Origin: an uncultured Oscillospiraceae bacterium
GTDB taxonomy: Bacteria > Bacillota > Clostridia > Oscillospirales > Oscillospiraceae
DNA: 64,000 nt
Reading direction: 5' to 3'
Assembly: GCA_947625045.1 (NCBI GenBank)
Contig: CANQMW010000012.1
Coordinates: forward strand, 24,555 to 88,554
Shown here piece by piece: positions 34,101 through 44,765 of the stretch. Made by a program: the position numbers and the translations under genes. The notes beneath the pieces are model-generated. The model was not told where the DNA came from. It made no database searches and saw only the letters and a program-made list of their open reading frames with translations. Position 1 is the first letter of the stretch. Each line of letters begins with the position of its first letter.

Positions 34101-36254
34101 ATGGATCATGCGAAGATCATAGCGGAGGAACTGGGCCTGCGCCCCGGGCAGATACAGGCGGTCATCGACCTGCTGGACGGGGGCAACACCATCCCCTTCA
34201 TCGCCCGGTACCGGAAGGAGGCCCACGGCTCCATAGACGACCAGACCCTGCGGCAGATCGCCGAAAGGCTTTCGTATCTGCGGGGGCTGGAAAAGCGCCG
34301 GGAGGAGATCGAAAAGGCCCTGACAGAGCAGGGCGTCCTGACAGAGGAGCTCACGGAAAAGCTGCGGGCCGCGAAAACGCTGGCGGAGCTGGAAGACCTC
34401 TACCGCCCCTTCCGGCCCAAGCGCCGGACCCGGGCCACGGTGGCTAAGGAGCGGGGCCTGGAGCCCCTGGCCCAGTGGCTGCTGCTGAACCAGGCCCGGT
34501 CGGACGTGGCTGCCGCGGCGGAAAAGTATATAAGCGAGGACGTGCCGGACGCGGAGAGCGCCCTTGCCGGGGCGCGGGACATCATCGCCGAGACGGTCAG
34601 CGACGACGCGGCCCTCCGCAAAGACCTGCGGGCGCTTCTGCTGCGGGACGGTGTCATAAACACGACCGCTGCCAAGGACGAGGACAGCGTCTACCGGATG
34701 TACTATGACTACCAGGAGCCGGTACCCCGCATGGCCCCTCACCGGGTGCTGGCCGTCAACCGGGGCGAACGGGAGGGATTCCTGAAGGTGACCCTTTCTG
34801 TGCCGGATGACCGCGTTCTGGACCGGATACGGCGGCGCTTCGTCCGGGCCAATGGCGAGGCTGCCCGGCAGGTGGCCATGGCCTGCGAGGACGCCTGGGA
34901 CCGGCTCCTCTTCCCCTCTCTTGAGCGGGAACTGCGGGGCGAGCTGACAGATAGGGCCAACGAGTCCTCCATCCGCGTCTTCAGCCAAAATCTCCACCAG
35001 CTTCTCATGCAGCCGCCGGTGAAGGGGCGGGTCATATTGGGCGTGGACCCGGGGTTCCGCACCGGGTGCAAGCTGGCCGTGGTTGACGAAAACGGCAAGG
35101 TTCTGGAGACGGGCGTTGGGTATTTCACCCTGCCCGGCCAGACCCGCCAGAAGGAGCAGGCGGCCAAACTGATCGAGAGCATGGTGCGGCGGCACCATGT
35201 GACGGCCATCGCCATCGGCAACGGCACCGCCTCGAGAGAGAGCGAGCAGTTCATCGTCTCCCTCCTGCCCCGGCTGCCCGGCGCCGCCTACGCCATCGTC
35301 AGCGAGGCGGGCGCGTCCGTGTACTCCGCCAGCCCCCTGGCCGCCCGGGAATTCCCCGATTACGACGTGTCCCTGCGCAGCGCCGTGTCCATCGCCCGGC
35401 GGCTGCAGGACCCCCTGGCGGAGTTGGTGAAGATCGACCCCAAGGCCATCGGCGTGGGGCAGTATCAGCATGACCTGAAGCAGGCGGAGCTGTCCGCCGC
35501 CCTGGACGGGGTGGTGGAGCAGTGCGTCAACGACGTGGGCGTGGAGGTGAGCACCGCCTCGGCGGAGCTATTGAGCCGCGTGGCGGGCATCGGTCCCGTG
35601 CTGGCCAGGAATATCGTGGCCTGGCGGGAAGAAAATGGGCCCATCCCCTCCCGGGCGGCCCTGAAGAAGGTACCCAAGCTGGGGCCCAAGGCCTTCGAGC
35701 AGTGCGCCGGCTTCCTCCGGGTGGCGGACAGCCGGGAGCCCCTGGACGCCACCGCCGTCCACCCGGAGAGCTACGACAGCGCCAAGGCGCTTTTGAAGAC
35801 CCTGGGCTTCTCCCTGGGGGACATCCGAAACGGCGGCGTGCCCCAGATAGGCCCGCGGGCAAAGGAATACGGGCTGGAGAAGCTGGCCGCGGAGCTGGAT
35901 GTGGGCCTGCCTACCCTGAAGGACATGCTCGCGGAGCTTGCAAAGCCCGGCCGGGACCCCCGGGAGGAGCTTCCCGCCCCGGCTCTTCGCACCGACGTGC
36001 TGGACATCAAGGACCTGAAGCCCGGCATGGAGCTGACCGGCACGGTGCGAAACGTCATCGACTTCGGCGCGTTCGTGGACATCGGCGTCCACCAGGACGG
36101 TCTGGTCCACATCTCCCGCATGGCGGACAGGTTCGTGAAGCACCCCTCGGACGTGGTGAAGGTGGGCGACGTGATAAAGGTCTGGGTGGTGGAGGCGGAC
36201 CCGGTGAAAAGGCGCATCGCCCTGACCATGGTAAAGGAGCATGATGACCAGTAA
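34101..36254 (+). CDS. tex: Tex-family transcription accessory protein
   Basis: A 717-residue nucleic-acid-binding protein. The N-terminal helical part (GGNTIPFIARYRKEAHG), the YqgF/RNase H-like fold (ILGVDPGFRTGCKLAVVD), the helix-hairpin-helix region (LLSRVAGIGPVLARNIVAWREENGP) and the C-terminal S1 RNA-binding domain (LTGTVRNVIDFGAFVDIGV to the end) are all intact. The RNase H-like catalytic residues are usually degenerate in Tex. AAAGGA lies before the ATG. The gene is flanked by inverted copies of a 54-bp element, which is unusual for a housekeeping gene. Confidence 0.96.
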   Translation: MDHAKIIAEELGLRPGQIQAVIDLLDGGNTIPFIARYRKEAHGSIDDQTLRQIAERLSYLRGLEKRREEIEKALTEQGVLTEELTEKLRAAKTLAELEDLYRPFRPKRRTRATVAKERGLEPLAQWLLLNQARSDVAAAAEKYISEDVPDAESALAGARDIIAETVSDDAALRKDLRALLLRDGVINTTAAKDEDSVYRMYYDYQEPVPRMAPHRVLAVNRGEREGFLKVTLSVPDDRVLDRIRRRFVRANGEAARQVAMACEDAWDRLLFPSLERELRGELTDRANESSIRVFSQNLHQLLMQPPVKGRVILGVDPGFRTGCKLAVVDENGKVLETGVGYFTLPGQTRQKEQAAKLIESMVRRHHVTAIAIGNGTASRESEQFIVSLLPRLPGAAYAIVSEAGASVYSASPLAAREFPDYDVSLRSAVSIARRLQDPLAELVKIDPKAIGVGQYQHDLKQAELSAALDGVVEQCVNDVGVEVSTASAELLSRVAGIGPVLARNIVAWREENGPIPSRAALKKVPKLGPKAFEQCAGFLRVADSREPLDATAVHPESYDSAKALLKTLGFSLGDIRNGGVPQIGPRAKEYGLEKLAAELDVGLPTLKDMLAELAKPGRDPREELPAPALRTDVLDIKDLKPGMELTGTVRNVIDFGAFVDIGVHQDGLVHISRMADRFVKHPSDVVKVGDVIKVWVVEADPVKRRIALTMVKEHDDQ

Positions 36255-36424
36255 ACTAGTGGCATGATCAGCCCCTGGAAGGGGCTCTGAAAGTTTGACA
36301 CCGCATTACCATCTCGGGCAGTCACTTTAAGCTGCGATGAGCGCCTGGAGTACCGTTTTGCTGTCAGGGACGGCGCTGAGCTTTCCGTGGCATCACCCCA
36401 TTAAATGCTAGCACGCAGAACAGG
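36255..36424. other. tex 3' intergenic stretch, weak hairpin, no gene seen
   Basis: A small AGCCCC hairpin without T-run follows the tex stop and may be its 3' end. The rest has lower coding character than the surroundings; the minus strand contains a short open piece ending in LSAVPDSKTVLQALIAA that I cannot match to a family. It may be debris of a mobile element, given the repeat next to it. Confidence 0.35.
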
Positions 36425-36478
36425 ACTTCGCGAAAGTCAGGTTTGACCGCGAAAACGTCAGGTCCCCCGCATTGAAGG
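36425..36478 (+). repeat. 54-bp promoter-proximal element, copy B
   Basis: Starts ACTTCGCGAAAGTCAGG and ends TTGAAGG, facing the downstream lipoprotein gene. It matches copy A in length and order (8 mismatches of 54), and its final TTGAAG is the -35 box of the next promoter. Confidence 0.8.
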
Positions 36479-36501
36479 AAGCGCCGCGCATGATTTATAA
36501 T
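36472..36501 (+). promoter_or_regulatory. Promoter of the lipoprotein gene
   Basis: TTGAAG and TATAAT are separated by 18 bases. The leader to the ATG is about 35 bases, nearly the same as at the MATE promoter. An AAAAGGAGG ribosome site follows. Confidence 0.75.
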
Positions 36502-36541
36502 GATACGCGGTACACAAAACTAAAAAGGAGGACCACAAGAA

Positions 36542-37666
36542 ATGAAAAAACTGCTAGCTGTCATCCTGAGCGCTGTACTCATGCTCAGCGCCTGCGCCTT
36601 TACGGAGGGCCCCGGGGCCGGTACCTGCTACTGCCTGTCCGGCGTCACCGTTGAGACGGGCGATATGAACATCGACCTGTCCGACGTGGAGATCGGTGTG
36701 GACGTGATGGACGGTGAGCCGGGCGCCGTGCTGGTACACGTGGATAACGCCGGCGAGCGTGTCTGCGAGATCGGCTTTACACAGGTGGACGATCTTTACA
36801 TCATCCACCTCGCCAGCCCCACCCTGGGCGACAAGGACTACGCCATCGACCCGGTGATGGAGCTTGCCAACAGCCTGGACGAGCTGCGCGACGTGCTCAT
36901 CGAGAAGCTCCAGAACATGGACGCCAACCAGGCCGCCCAGAGCATCTTCGACTTCTTCGACCGCGTGGAGGCCGGGGAAATACCCGCGCCCGCTGAGGTT
37001 CCCGCCGAGACGCCTGAACCCGGTCTTGTGGTGAACGGCGACATCCTGGAGGTCCTGGAGGACAACGTCAGCGCCGACCAGACCGTCACCATCGACGAGG
37101 ACGTCACCGACCCGGATACCGGCGAGGTGCTGCTGCCCGCGGGCGAGTATAAGGTGACCAGCTTCAGCGTGGATAAGGAGCACCTGCTCCAGGTCGCGGA
37201 CATGATCACCATGAACGGCCAGCCTTTTGATGGCGCTGAGGAACTGCAGGACGAGAACGTGGACGCGGTGCTGGAGGGTGCCTTCTATCAGGGCATGAAC
37301 GGCCTGGATGCCGGTCTGGGCTACGTGCTGGTGTCCGCCTCCGATGGCGAGACCGAGGGCCACAACGGCCTGAGCTACGTGCTGACCACCACCGAAGAGG
37401 GCAAGACCCTGGCCTTTGATATCATAAGCATCGACGGCGACAAGCGCGTGGACGTGCAGTTCGACGTCAACAAGCACACGGTCGAGGACGCCACCTTCGG
37501 TCCCGACGCCATCGACATGGACAGCGTCGTGAACCTGAGCGAGCTGGACGCCGCGGGCGAGGAGAGCCCGCTGCCGGCGGACCTGCAGACCCTGCTGGGC
37601 GAAGCCCTTGGGGCGGTCCTGAGCCCCGTCCTGGCCGCCATGGCGGCCCAAGCCCCCGCGGCATAA
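36542..37666 (+). CDS. Predicted lipoprotein, function unknown
   Basis: A 374-residue protein with a lipoprotein signal (MKKLLAVILSAVLMLSAC, lipobox LSAC, Cys18) and an acidic extracellular part. I recognise no domain. Residues 20-135 appear as one unit, a Pro/Glu-rich spacer (about 142-158) follows, and the rest contains regular beta-type sequence (DPDTGEVLLPAGEYKVTSF). It ends in an Ala-rich hydrophobic tail (LLGEALGAVLSPVLAAMAAQAPAA). The shared upstream element suggests co-control with the MATE/peptide locus. It may be a surface sensor or binding protein; this is a guess. Confidence 0.8.
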   Translation: MKKLLAVILSAVLMLSACAFTEGPGAGTCYCLSGVTVETGDMNIDLSDVEIGVDVMDGEPGAVLVHVDNAGERVCEIGFTQVDDLYIIHLASPTLGDKDYAIDPVMELANSLDELRDVLIEKLQNMDANQAAQSIFDFFDRVEAGEIPAPAEVPAETPEPGLVVNGDILEVLEDNVSADQTVTIDEDVTDPDTGEVLLPAGEYKVTSFSVDKEHLLQVADMITMNGQPFDGAEELQDENVDAVLEGAFYQGMNGLDAGLGYVLVSASDGETEGHNGLSYVLTTTEEGKTLAFDIISIDGDKRVDVQFDVNKHTVEDATFGPDAIDMDSVVNLSELDAAGEESPLPADLQTLLGEALGAVLSPVLAAMAAQAPAA

Positions 37667-37687
37667 GCGCGTAAAGACTTTTCCTGT

Positions 37688-37720
37688 GCGGCGGTCCAGG
37701 TCTGTGATCTGGGCCGCCGC
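37688..37720 (+). terminator. Hairpin after the lipoprotein gene
   Basis: A 12-bp stem (GCGGCGGTCCAG, one G-T pair) with a nine-base loop starts about 20 bases after the stop. It has no T-run, so it is a weak terminator candidate. Confidence 0.45.
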
Positions 37721-37734
37721 ATTGCGGGAGGGAA

Positions 37735-37831
37735 AACTTCTGGCGTAGATCACACGCGCGACCGTGACCAGCTTTCTTTGTTCATCCACCCAATAGAACA
37801 TCTGGTAACTGTGCACCCGCATCCATAGATC
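37735..37831 (-). pseudogene. RelE/ParE-type toxin C-terminal remnant
   Basis: The minus-strand frame reads DLWMRVHSYQMFYWVDEQ then RKLVTVARVIYAR, which matches the C-terminal strands of RelE/ParE toxins (RV.SYR.FY.VDE...V.V.RV.Y..R). The N-terminal half is missing; a stop lies three codons before DLW. No antitoxin gene is seen. The frame continues into unrelated sequence. I judge it a remnant of a former toxin-antitoxin gene. Confidence 0.5.
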
Positions 37832-37883
37832 TCACGCTCCCGCTTTGTCTCTTAGCATAATTACGCTAAAATACGACATACGC

Positions 37884-37921
37884 AAAAACTCCTCACCTCC
37901 AACAAGGAAGTGAGGAGTTTT
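37884..37921 (-). terminator. trp operon terminator
   Basis: A 12-bp stem (AAAACTCCTCAC and complement) with a 14-base loop lies about 20 bases after the trpA stop; TTTT follows on the minus strand and T-runs also occur on the plus side, so it may work both ways. Confidence 0.85.
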
Positions 37922-37941
37922 TTATACTACCGGCGTCCCCG

Positions 37942-38704
37942 TTACCCAAGAGCCTCCGTCATGGCCCGCACATACGCGCCCACGTGCTCCGGCGCGTCCT
38001 TGCCGTACTGGGCCAGCAGCTTGATGATGGCGGAACCCACGATGGCCCCGTCGGAATAAGAGGCCATTTTGGCCGCCTGTTCCGGCGTGGAGATGCCAAA
38101 ACCGATGGCGCAGGGTATGGACGTATTGGCCCGGACCACCTTCACGATGGAGGCCAGGTCCGTTGTGATCTCGCTGCGGGTGCCGGTAACGCCCAGGCTG
38201 GAGACGATGTAGAGGAAGCCCTCCGCCTCCCGGGCGATCATGGCGATGCGGTCGGCGGAGGTGGGCGCCACCAGGGATATCAGGTCCACCCCATACTGCC
38301 GGCACAGGGGCAGGAACTCCCCCTTCTCCTCGAAGGGCAGGTCGGGCAGGATGAGCCCGTCGATGCCGATGTCCCGGCAGGTGGAGATGAAACGCTCCGC
38401 GCCGTAGGAGAATACCACGTTGGCATAGGTCATGAACACCATGGGCACTCTCACGTCCCGGCGCAGGTCCCGGACCAGATCGAAGATCCTGTCCGTAGTG
38501 ACGCCGCCGGTCAGCGCCCGCAGGTTGGCTCCCTGGATGACAGGGCCCTCGGCGGTGGGGTCCGAAAACGGGATGCCCAGTTCTATGAGGCTGGCCCCGT
38601 TTTCCGCGCAGGCACGCACACAGGCGGCGGTGGTTTCCAGGTCCGGGTCGCCGCAGGTGATGAACGGGATGAACGCCTTGCCGTTTTCAAACGCCTTATG
38701 GATG

Positions 38705-38712
<8 letters not shown>
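37942..38712 (-). CDS. trpA: Tryptophan synthase alpha chain
   Basis: Cleaves indole-3-glycerol phosphate to indole, which passes to TrpB. The 256-residue TIM barrel has the catalytic Glu in [19 protein letters not shown], the catalytic Asp in [13 protein letters not shown], and the phosphate-binding [10 protein letters not shown]. The ATG lies six bases after GGGAGG and inside the 3' end of trpB (8-base overlap). It is the last gene of trpEGDCFBA. Confidence 0.97.
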
Positions 38713-39889
<1,177 letters not shown>

Positions 39890-39894
39890 GGCGT

Positions 39895-40500
39895 TCATTC
39901 CTTTCGCGCGGCGGCCACGGCCGCCATGATCTTTGTAAAGTCTTTCTTTTTATCCGTCTCCACGCCGCTGGAGATGTCCAGCCCCCAGGGGCGGAGCCGG
40001 GCAATGGCGTCGGGGATGTTCTCCGGCGTCAGACCCCCGGCCAGGATATAGGGCCGGGTCACGCCCTGGGTCAGGGACCAGTCGAAGGCCGCGCCGGTGC
40101 CGTAGCCGTTGTCTAAGAGGACCATGTCGGCGGCGGAGGCGTTGGCGGCGGCCAGGTCCCCAGCGGTGCGGACCTTGAAGGCCTTCCATACCGTACAGCC
40201 GGGGGCCAGCTCCCGGAGCCGTGCGATATAATCATCGTCCTCATGGCCATGGAGCTGGGCCACGGATATGGTGCCGTCGTTCAATAGCGCCGCCGCGTCC
40301 TCCACAGGGCTGTCCACAAATACGCCCACAGGGGTGATACCGCTGTCCAGCCCCGCCCGCAGGGCCCGCACCTGGTCCGGGGCCAGGTCCCGGTGGCTCT
40401 TGGGGAAGTTGATGATGAACCCGCACCAGTCCGGCCGGGCGGCGTTGACGTATTCTATGTCCTGGGGCCGGTACAGGCCGCATATCTTGATCTTCGTCAT
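39895..40500 (-). CDS. trpF: Phosphoribosylanthranilate isomerase
   Basis: Amadori rearrangement of phosphoribosylanthranilate. The 201-residue protein has the catalytic cysteine in [12 protein letters not shown], the catalytic Asp in [10 protein letters not shown], and the phosphate-binding [10 protein letters not shown] and LDISSGVE segments. It overlaps trpC by four bases. Confidence 0.96.
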   Translation of the reverse strand: MTKIKICGLYRPQDIEYVNAARPDWCGFIINFPKSHRDLAPDQVRALRAGLDSGITPVGVFVDSPVEDAAALLNDGTISVAQLHGHEDDDYIARLRELAPGCTVWKAFKVRTAGDLAAANASAADMVLLDNGYGTGAAFDWSLTQGVTRPYILAGGLTPENIPDAIARLRPWGLDISSGVETDKKKDFTKIMAAVAAARKE

Positions 40501-41285
40501 CGGGCCGCCTCCCTCATGGCCGCCAGCAGCGCGGCCTTGTCCTTTGCCCGCATGAGGACCTCCCCCATGAGCACCGCGTCGGCTCCCAGCTTCCTCAGCG
40601 CCGCCGCGTCCTCCGGACCGGTCACGCCGCTCTCCGCCACATATACCGCCTCGGGCGGTATCAGCTCCCGCAGCCGGGCGGCGTTGGAGAAGTCCACGGT
40701 AAAGTCCTTCAAATTCCGGTTGTTCACACCGATGATCCGGGCTCCGGCGCTGAGGGCGGAACGTATCTCCCCCTCGTCATGGGTCTCCGCCAGAGCGGCC
40801 AGGCCCAGAGCGTCGCATATGTTCAGGTATCTCGCCAGCGTGGCCGTGTCCAGAAGGGCGCAGATGAGAAGCACCGCGTTGGCGCCCATGACCTTGGCCT
40901 GGTATAGCTGGTACTCATCCACGGTGAAATCCTTGCGGAGCATGGGGAGGGATATGGTCCGGCGGATATCCCGGAAGATGTCATCTGACCCTAAAAACCA
41001 CTTGGGCTCCGTGAGGCAGGACACCGCGTCCGCACCCGCCGCCTCGTATGCCCGGGCGATGTCCAGGTAGGGAAAGTCCGGCGCGATGAGCCCCTTGGAG
41101 GGGGATGCCCGCTTCACCTCGCAGATGAAGCTGAGGCCCGGCTTGGTGAGCGCATCCATGAATGCCCGGCCATTGGCCGGACCGCCCTGAACGGCAAGCT
41201 CCTTCATGGCCTCCGGGCTGACGATCTTTTTGTCCGCCGCCGCCCGTTCCCGGGCGTGGGCGGCCAACTGGTCCAGGATGGTCAT
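40497..41285 (-). CDS. trpC: Indole-3-glycerol phosphate synthase
   Basis: Closes the indole ring by decarboxylation. The 262-residue TIM barrel has the catalytic Lys in FICEVKRASPSKG, the second Lys in LRKDFTVDEYQ, and the VNNRNLKDF and ESGV segments. It starts one base after trpD and is coupled to trpF. Confidence 0.97.
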   Translation of the reverse strand: MTILDQLAAHARERAAADKKIVSPEAMKELAVQGGPANGRAFMDALTKPGLSFICEVKRASPSKGLIAPDFPYLDIARAYEAAGADAVSCLTEPKWFLGSDDIFRDIRRTISLPMLRKDFTVDEYQLYQAKVMGANAVLLICALLDTATLARYLNICDALGLAALAETHDEGEIRSALSAGARIIGVNNRNLKDFTVDFSNAARLRELIPPEAVYVAESGVTGPEDAAALRKLGADAVLMGEVLMRAKDKAALLAAMREAAR

Positions 41286-41286
41286 C

Positions 41287-42312
41287 TCAGGCCTCCGGAC
41301 GGTTGGAGACCTCTATGAACCTGGCCAGGGTCGCGGCGGCCCTGCCGCTGTCGATGAGCTCCGCCGCGAGAGATACGCCCTCGGCCCAGCTGGCCGCCTT
41401 GCCGCCGATATACAGGGCCGCGCCGGCGTTCATGAGCACCGCGTCCCGCTTGGGACCGGGGGCGCCCGCCAGGATGTCCCGGACGATCTGGGCGTTCTCC
41501 GCCGGGGCGCCGCCCGTGAGGTCGCTCTTTTCGCACCGGGTCAGGCCGAAATCCTCCGGCGTCACCGTGTAGGACTTGAACCAGCCGTCCTTGAACTCGC
41601 ACACGGCCGTGGGGGCGGACAGGGATATTTCGTCCAGCTTGTCTTTGCCGTAGACTACCATGCCCCGCTCCACGCCCAGGCTGATGAGCACCTGGGCCAA
41701 GGGCTCCACCAGATACTCGTCATACACGCCCAGCAGCTGCATTTTGGGACTGCCGGGGTTGGTCAACGGCCCCAGGATATTGAACACCGTCCTAAAGCCC
41801 AATTCCTTGCGGATGGCGCCCACATATTTCATGGAGGTGTGGTATTTCTGGGCGAAGAAGAAGCACATGCCCACCTCGTTCAAAAGCTCCACGCACCGCT
41901 CCGGGCTCTGCTGGATGTTGACGCCCAGGGCCTCCAGGCAGTCGGCGGTGCCGCACTGGGAGGAGGCGGCCCGGTTGCCGTGCTTGGCCACCTTGATGCC
42001 GCCGGCGGCGGCCACCAGCGCGGAGGCGGTGGAGATGTTGAAGCTGTGGGCCCCGTCGCCGCCGGTGCCCACGATCTCGAAAACGGGATAGGGCACATCC
42101 ACCTTCGTGGCGTGGTCCCGCATGGCGGCGGCGCAGCCGGCGATCTCGTCGCTGGTCTCGGCCTTGGCGCTCTTGGTGGACAGCGCCGCGAGGAACGCGG
42201 CGTTCTGTGTCTGAGTGGTCTCGCCGGACATGATCTCGTTCATGACGGCGTAGGCCTCCTCGTAGGTCAGGTCCTCCTTGGAGACGATCTTTGCAATGGC
42301 TTCTCTTATCAT
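41287..42312 (-). CDS. trpD: Anthranilate phosphoribosyltransferase
   Basis: Transfers phosphoribose from PRPP to anthranilate. The 341-residue protein has the PRPP motif [17 protein letters not shown], the KHGNRAASS segment and the [14 protein letters not shown] stretch. The ATG before IREAIAKIV follows AAGGAG. TrpG is a separate protein, not fused. Confidence 0.97.
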   Translation of the reverse strand: MIREAIAKIVSKEDLTYEEAYAVMNEIMSGETTQTQNAAFLAALSTKSAKAETSDEIAGCAAAMRDHATKVDVPYPVFEIVGTGGDGAHSFNISTASALVAAAGGIKVAKHGNRAASSQCGTADCLEALGVNIQQSPERCVELLNEVGMCFFFAQKYHTSMKYVGAIRKELGFRTVFNILGPLTNPGSPKMQLLGVYDEYLVEPLAQVLISLGVERGMVVYGKDKLDEISLSAPTAVCEFKDGWFKSYTVTPEDFGLTRCEKSDLTGGAPAENAQIVRDILAGAPGPKRDAVLMNAGAALYIGGKAASWAEGVSLAAELIDSGRAAATLARFIEVSNRPEA

Positions 42313-42331
42313 GATAGGAACTCCTTTCCTT

Positions 42332-42901
42332 TTATTTAAGATGGATAAAGTTTCGCAGCATGGTCTGTCCATCCGGGGTCATGATGGACTCAGGGTGGAA
42401 CTGGACGCCGAAAACAGGATACTGCCGGTGCCGTACCGCCATCACCTCCCCTTCCTCCGTGCATGCGGTGACAGCGAGACACGCCGGGATGGTGTCCGGG
42501 TCCGCCGCGAGGGAGTGATACCGGGCCACGGGCGCGCGCTCGGGACAGCCCGCGAACAGGGGGCAGTCAAGGTCGAAGCGGACGGTGGACTGCTTGCCGT
42601 GCATGAGACGCCTGGCGTAGGTGACCGTGGCCCCATAGGCGGCGCAGATGGCCTGGTGCCCCAGGCAGACCCCCAGCATGGGGATGGCCGGCCCCAGCGC
42701 CCGCACCACCTCCATGGTGACGCCCGCATCCTCCGGCCGTCCGGGGCCGGGAGAGAGGATGATGCGGTCCGGCGCCAGGGCGGCGATCTCCGCCACGGTC
42801 AGCTCATCATTGCGGATGACGCGGATGTCCGGGTCCAGGGCCCCCACCAGCTGATAGAGGTTATAGGAAAAGCTGTCGTAATTGTCGATGAGCAGGATCA
42901 T
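42332..42901 (-). CDS. trpG: Anthranilate synthase glutaminase subunit
   Basis: Class I glutamine amidotransferase that supplies ammonia to TrpE. The 189-residue protein has the start [14 protein letters not shown], the oxyanion and nucleophile motif [10 protein letters not shown] and the His/Glu of [10 protein letters not shown]. The ATG follows GGAGG and overlaps the trpE stop by four bases. It could also serve folate synthesis as PabA, as in some Firmicutes. Confidence 0.96.
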   Translation of the reverse strand: MILLIDNYDSFSYNLYQLVGALDPDIRVIRNDELTVAEIAALAPDRIILSPGPGRPEDAGVTMEVVRALGPAIPMLGVCLGHQAICAAYGATVTYARRLMHGKQSTVRFDLDCPLFAGCPERAPVARYHSLAADPDTIPACLAVTACTEEGEVMAVRHRQYPVFGVQFHPESIMTPDGQTMLRNFIHLK

Positions 42902-44364
42902 AGGTCTTCCTCCTGGGCCAGCTTCAGGGCGTTCACCACAGCCTGGGCCTTGTTGATGCATTCCTGGTACTCCTTCTCCGGCACGGAGTCGGCCACGATG
43001 CCCGCGCCGGACCGGACGAATACCTGGCCGTTCTTCTTATAGGCGATGCGGATGGCGATGCAGGTGTCCATGTTGCCGGTGAAGTCGATGTAGCCGATGG
43101 CGCCCCCGTAAATACCCCGCTTGTTGTCCTCCAGCTCTCCGATGAGCTGGCAGGCGCGGATCTTGGGCGCGCCGGACAGGGTGCCCGCCGGGAGTACCGC
43201 CGCGATGGCGTCCAGGGCGTCGAACTCCGGGCGTATCTCCCCCCGGACCGTGGAGCCGATGTGCATCACGTGGGAGTAGCGCTCGATGGAGTGGAGCTTT
43301 TCCACCTGGACGGAACCGAACCTGCTTATCTTCCCCAGGTCGTTGCGGCCCAGGTCCACCAGCATGTTGTGCTCGGCCAGCTCCTTTTCATCCGCCAGAA
43401 GCTCCGCCTCCAGGGCGGCGTCCTCCTCGTCGGTCTTTCCCCGGGGGCGGGTCCCCGCCAGGGGGAAGGTGTGCAGCACGCCGTTTTCCAGCTTCACCAG
43501 GGTCTCCGGGGACGCGCCGGCCACCTCCACGTCCGTACCGGAGAAGTAGAACATGTACGGCGAGGGATTCACGGTCCGCAGGACGCGGTAGGTATTCAGA
43601 AGGCTGCCCTCAAAGGGCGCGCTGAGCCGGTTGGACAGGACGATCTGGAAGATATCCCCCTCCCGGATGTGATGCTTGGCCCGCTCCACCATGGCGCAGT
43701 AGGCGTCTCTTCCAAACAGGGGCGTCACCTCGCCGGTGAGACGGCCGCCGGGCTCGCTCTTTTTCGCGCCGCTGCGCAGCAGCTCCCGCATGTGCGCCAA
43801 AGACAGGACCGCCTGGTTGTAGCCCGTCTCCGGGTCGGTCAGAGGCATGTTGGCGATAAGGATGATCTTCTGGGTGACGCTGTCAAAGGCGATGACCCTG
43901 TCGAAGAGCATCAGGTCCACGTCCTTGAACGCCTCCGTGTCCTTTGCCCCCGTGCGGACAGCGGGCTCGCTGTAGCCCAGATAGTCATAGGAGAAATATC
44001 CCACCAGCCCGCCGGTGAAGGGCGGCAGATAGTCGAAGCGGGGGCTTGTATACTCCGCCAGGATCTGCCGCAGCGCCGCCGAGGGGTCGTCCGTGTGAAA
44101 GCGCACGTCCCCCGCCTTCATCACCCCGCCGGTGCAGGTGATCTCCATCCTGGGCTCGAAGCCCAGAAAGGTATAGCGGCCCCATTTCTCCCGCTCGGCC
44201 ACCGATTCCAGCAGGAAACAGTGGGTGGAGACATTCTTCAATATCTTCATCGCCTCGATGGGCGTACATATATCCGACAGCATCTCGCAGCTCACCGGCA
44301 GGACCTTGTACCGGCCCTGGGCGGCGATCGCCCTTACCTCCTCCAAACTGGGTCTCACGACCAT
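42898..44364 (-). CDS. trpE: Anthranilate synthase component I
   Basis: Converts chorismate to anthranilate. The 488-residue protein has the N-terminal tryptophan feedback site (LLESVAEREKWGRYTFLG: LLES motif) and the chorismate-binding C-terminal domain (FPLAGTRPRGKT, VDLGRNDLG, GAPKIRACQLIGELE, GGAIGYIDF). The ATG before VVRPSLEEV follows AAGGAGG. Transcription is gated by the T-box upstream. Confidence 0.97.
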   Translation of the reverse strand: MVVRPSLEEVRAIAAQGRYKVLPVSCEMLSDICTPIEAMKILKNVSTHCFLLESVAEREKWGRYTFLGFEPRMEITCTGGVMKAGDVRFHTDDPSAALRQILAEYTSPRFDYLPPFTGGLVGYFSYDYLGYSEPAVRTGAKDTEAFKDVDLMLFDRVIAFDSVTQKIILIANMPLTDPETGYNQAVLSLAHMRELLRSGAKKSEPGGRLTGEVTPLFGRDAYCAMVERAKHHIREGDIFQIVLSNRLSAPFEGSLLNTYRVLRTVNPSPYMFYFSGTDVEVAGASPETLVKLENGVLHTFPLAGTRPRGKTDEEDAALEAELLADEKELAEHNMLVDLGRNDLGKISRFGSVQVEKLHSIERYSHVMHIGSTVRGEIRPEFDALDAIAAVLPAGTLSGAPKIRACQLIGELEDNKRGIYGGAIGYIDFTGNMDTCIAIRIAYKKNGQVFVRSGAGIVADSVPEKEYQECINKAQAVVNALKLAQEEDL

Positions 44365-44413
44365 AAAACGCGCCTCCTTGTGTTTAGGTCCGGGAATATC
44401 CTGCCGGGGCATG

Positions 44414-44692
44414 AAAAAACGTCCCTGACAGAAACTTCCTTTTCTGTCAAGGACGAATAAAAACCTTATCCGCGGTGCCACCTTGATTCACGGCTGTGAA
44501 GCCGTGCGCTTGACAGGATACCTGCATATCCCCGGCAACTGACGTATGCCCACACGTCGCACATTACTGCGCCCTCAGCGGTCCATTTGACGGCTTGTTT
44601 CCCACCCCGATCTCAGCTTAGGGGGCTCTCTGTGCGGGCATCACCGCCGTTATCTCCGCGTCAACGGTTTAGTGTTTTAAATTGTTGGCGTT
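44414..44692 (-). ncRNA. T-box leader (tRNA-Trp sensing) of the trp operon
   Basis: The minus strand carries the T-box core AGGTGGCACCGCG (44471-44483). It is followed by a terminator with a 15-bp stem (CGTCCCTGACAGAAA, with one or two non-canonical pairs) and T6. Stem I lies upstream, with a TGG (tryptophan) codon at 44583-44585 in the specifier context AAATGGACC. Uncharged tRNA-Trp would stabilise the antiterminator and switch on trpEGDCFBA. Confidence 0.93.
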
Positions 44693-44721
44693 ATTCTAGC
44701 ACGCCAAAGCCCATTTGTCAA
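44693..44721 (-). promoter_or_regulatory. trp operon promoter
   Basis: Consensus TTGACA and TAGAAT are separated by 17 bases on the minus strand, just before the T-box leader. Confidence 0.88.
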
Positions 44722-44765
44722 AGGTTTTTTTCAGAAGCGGCCGGAGGCACCGGACAATGAAATAC

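Noticed and set aside
33938..36478. tex as passenger gene of an intact IS21-type element
   Set aside because: No transposase gene (istA/istB) and no clear target-site duplication were found; kept only as an alternative explanation for the inverted elements.
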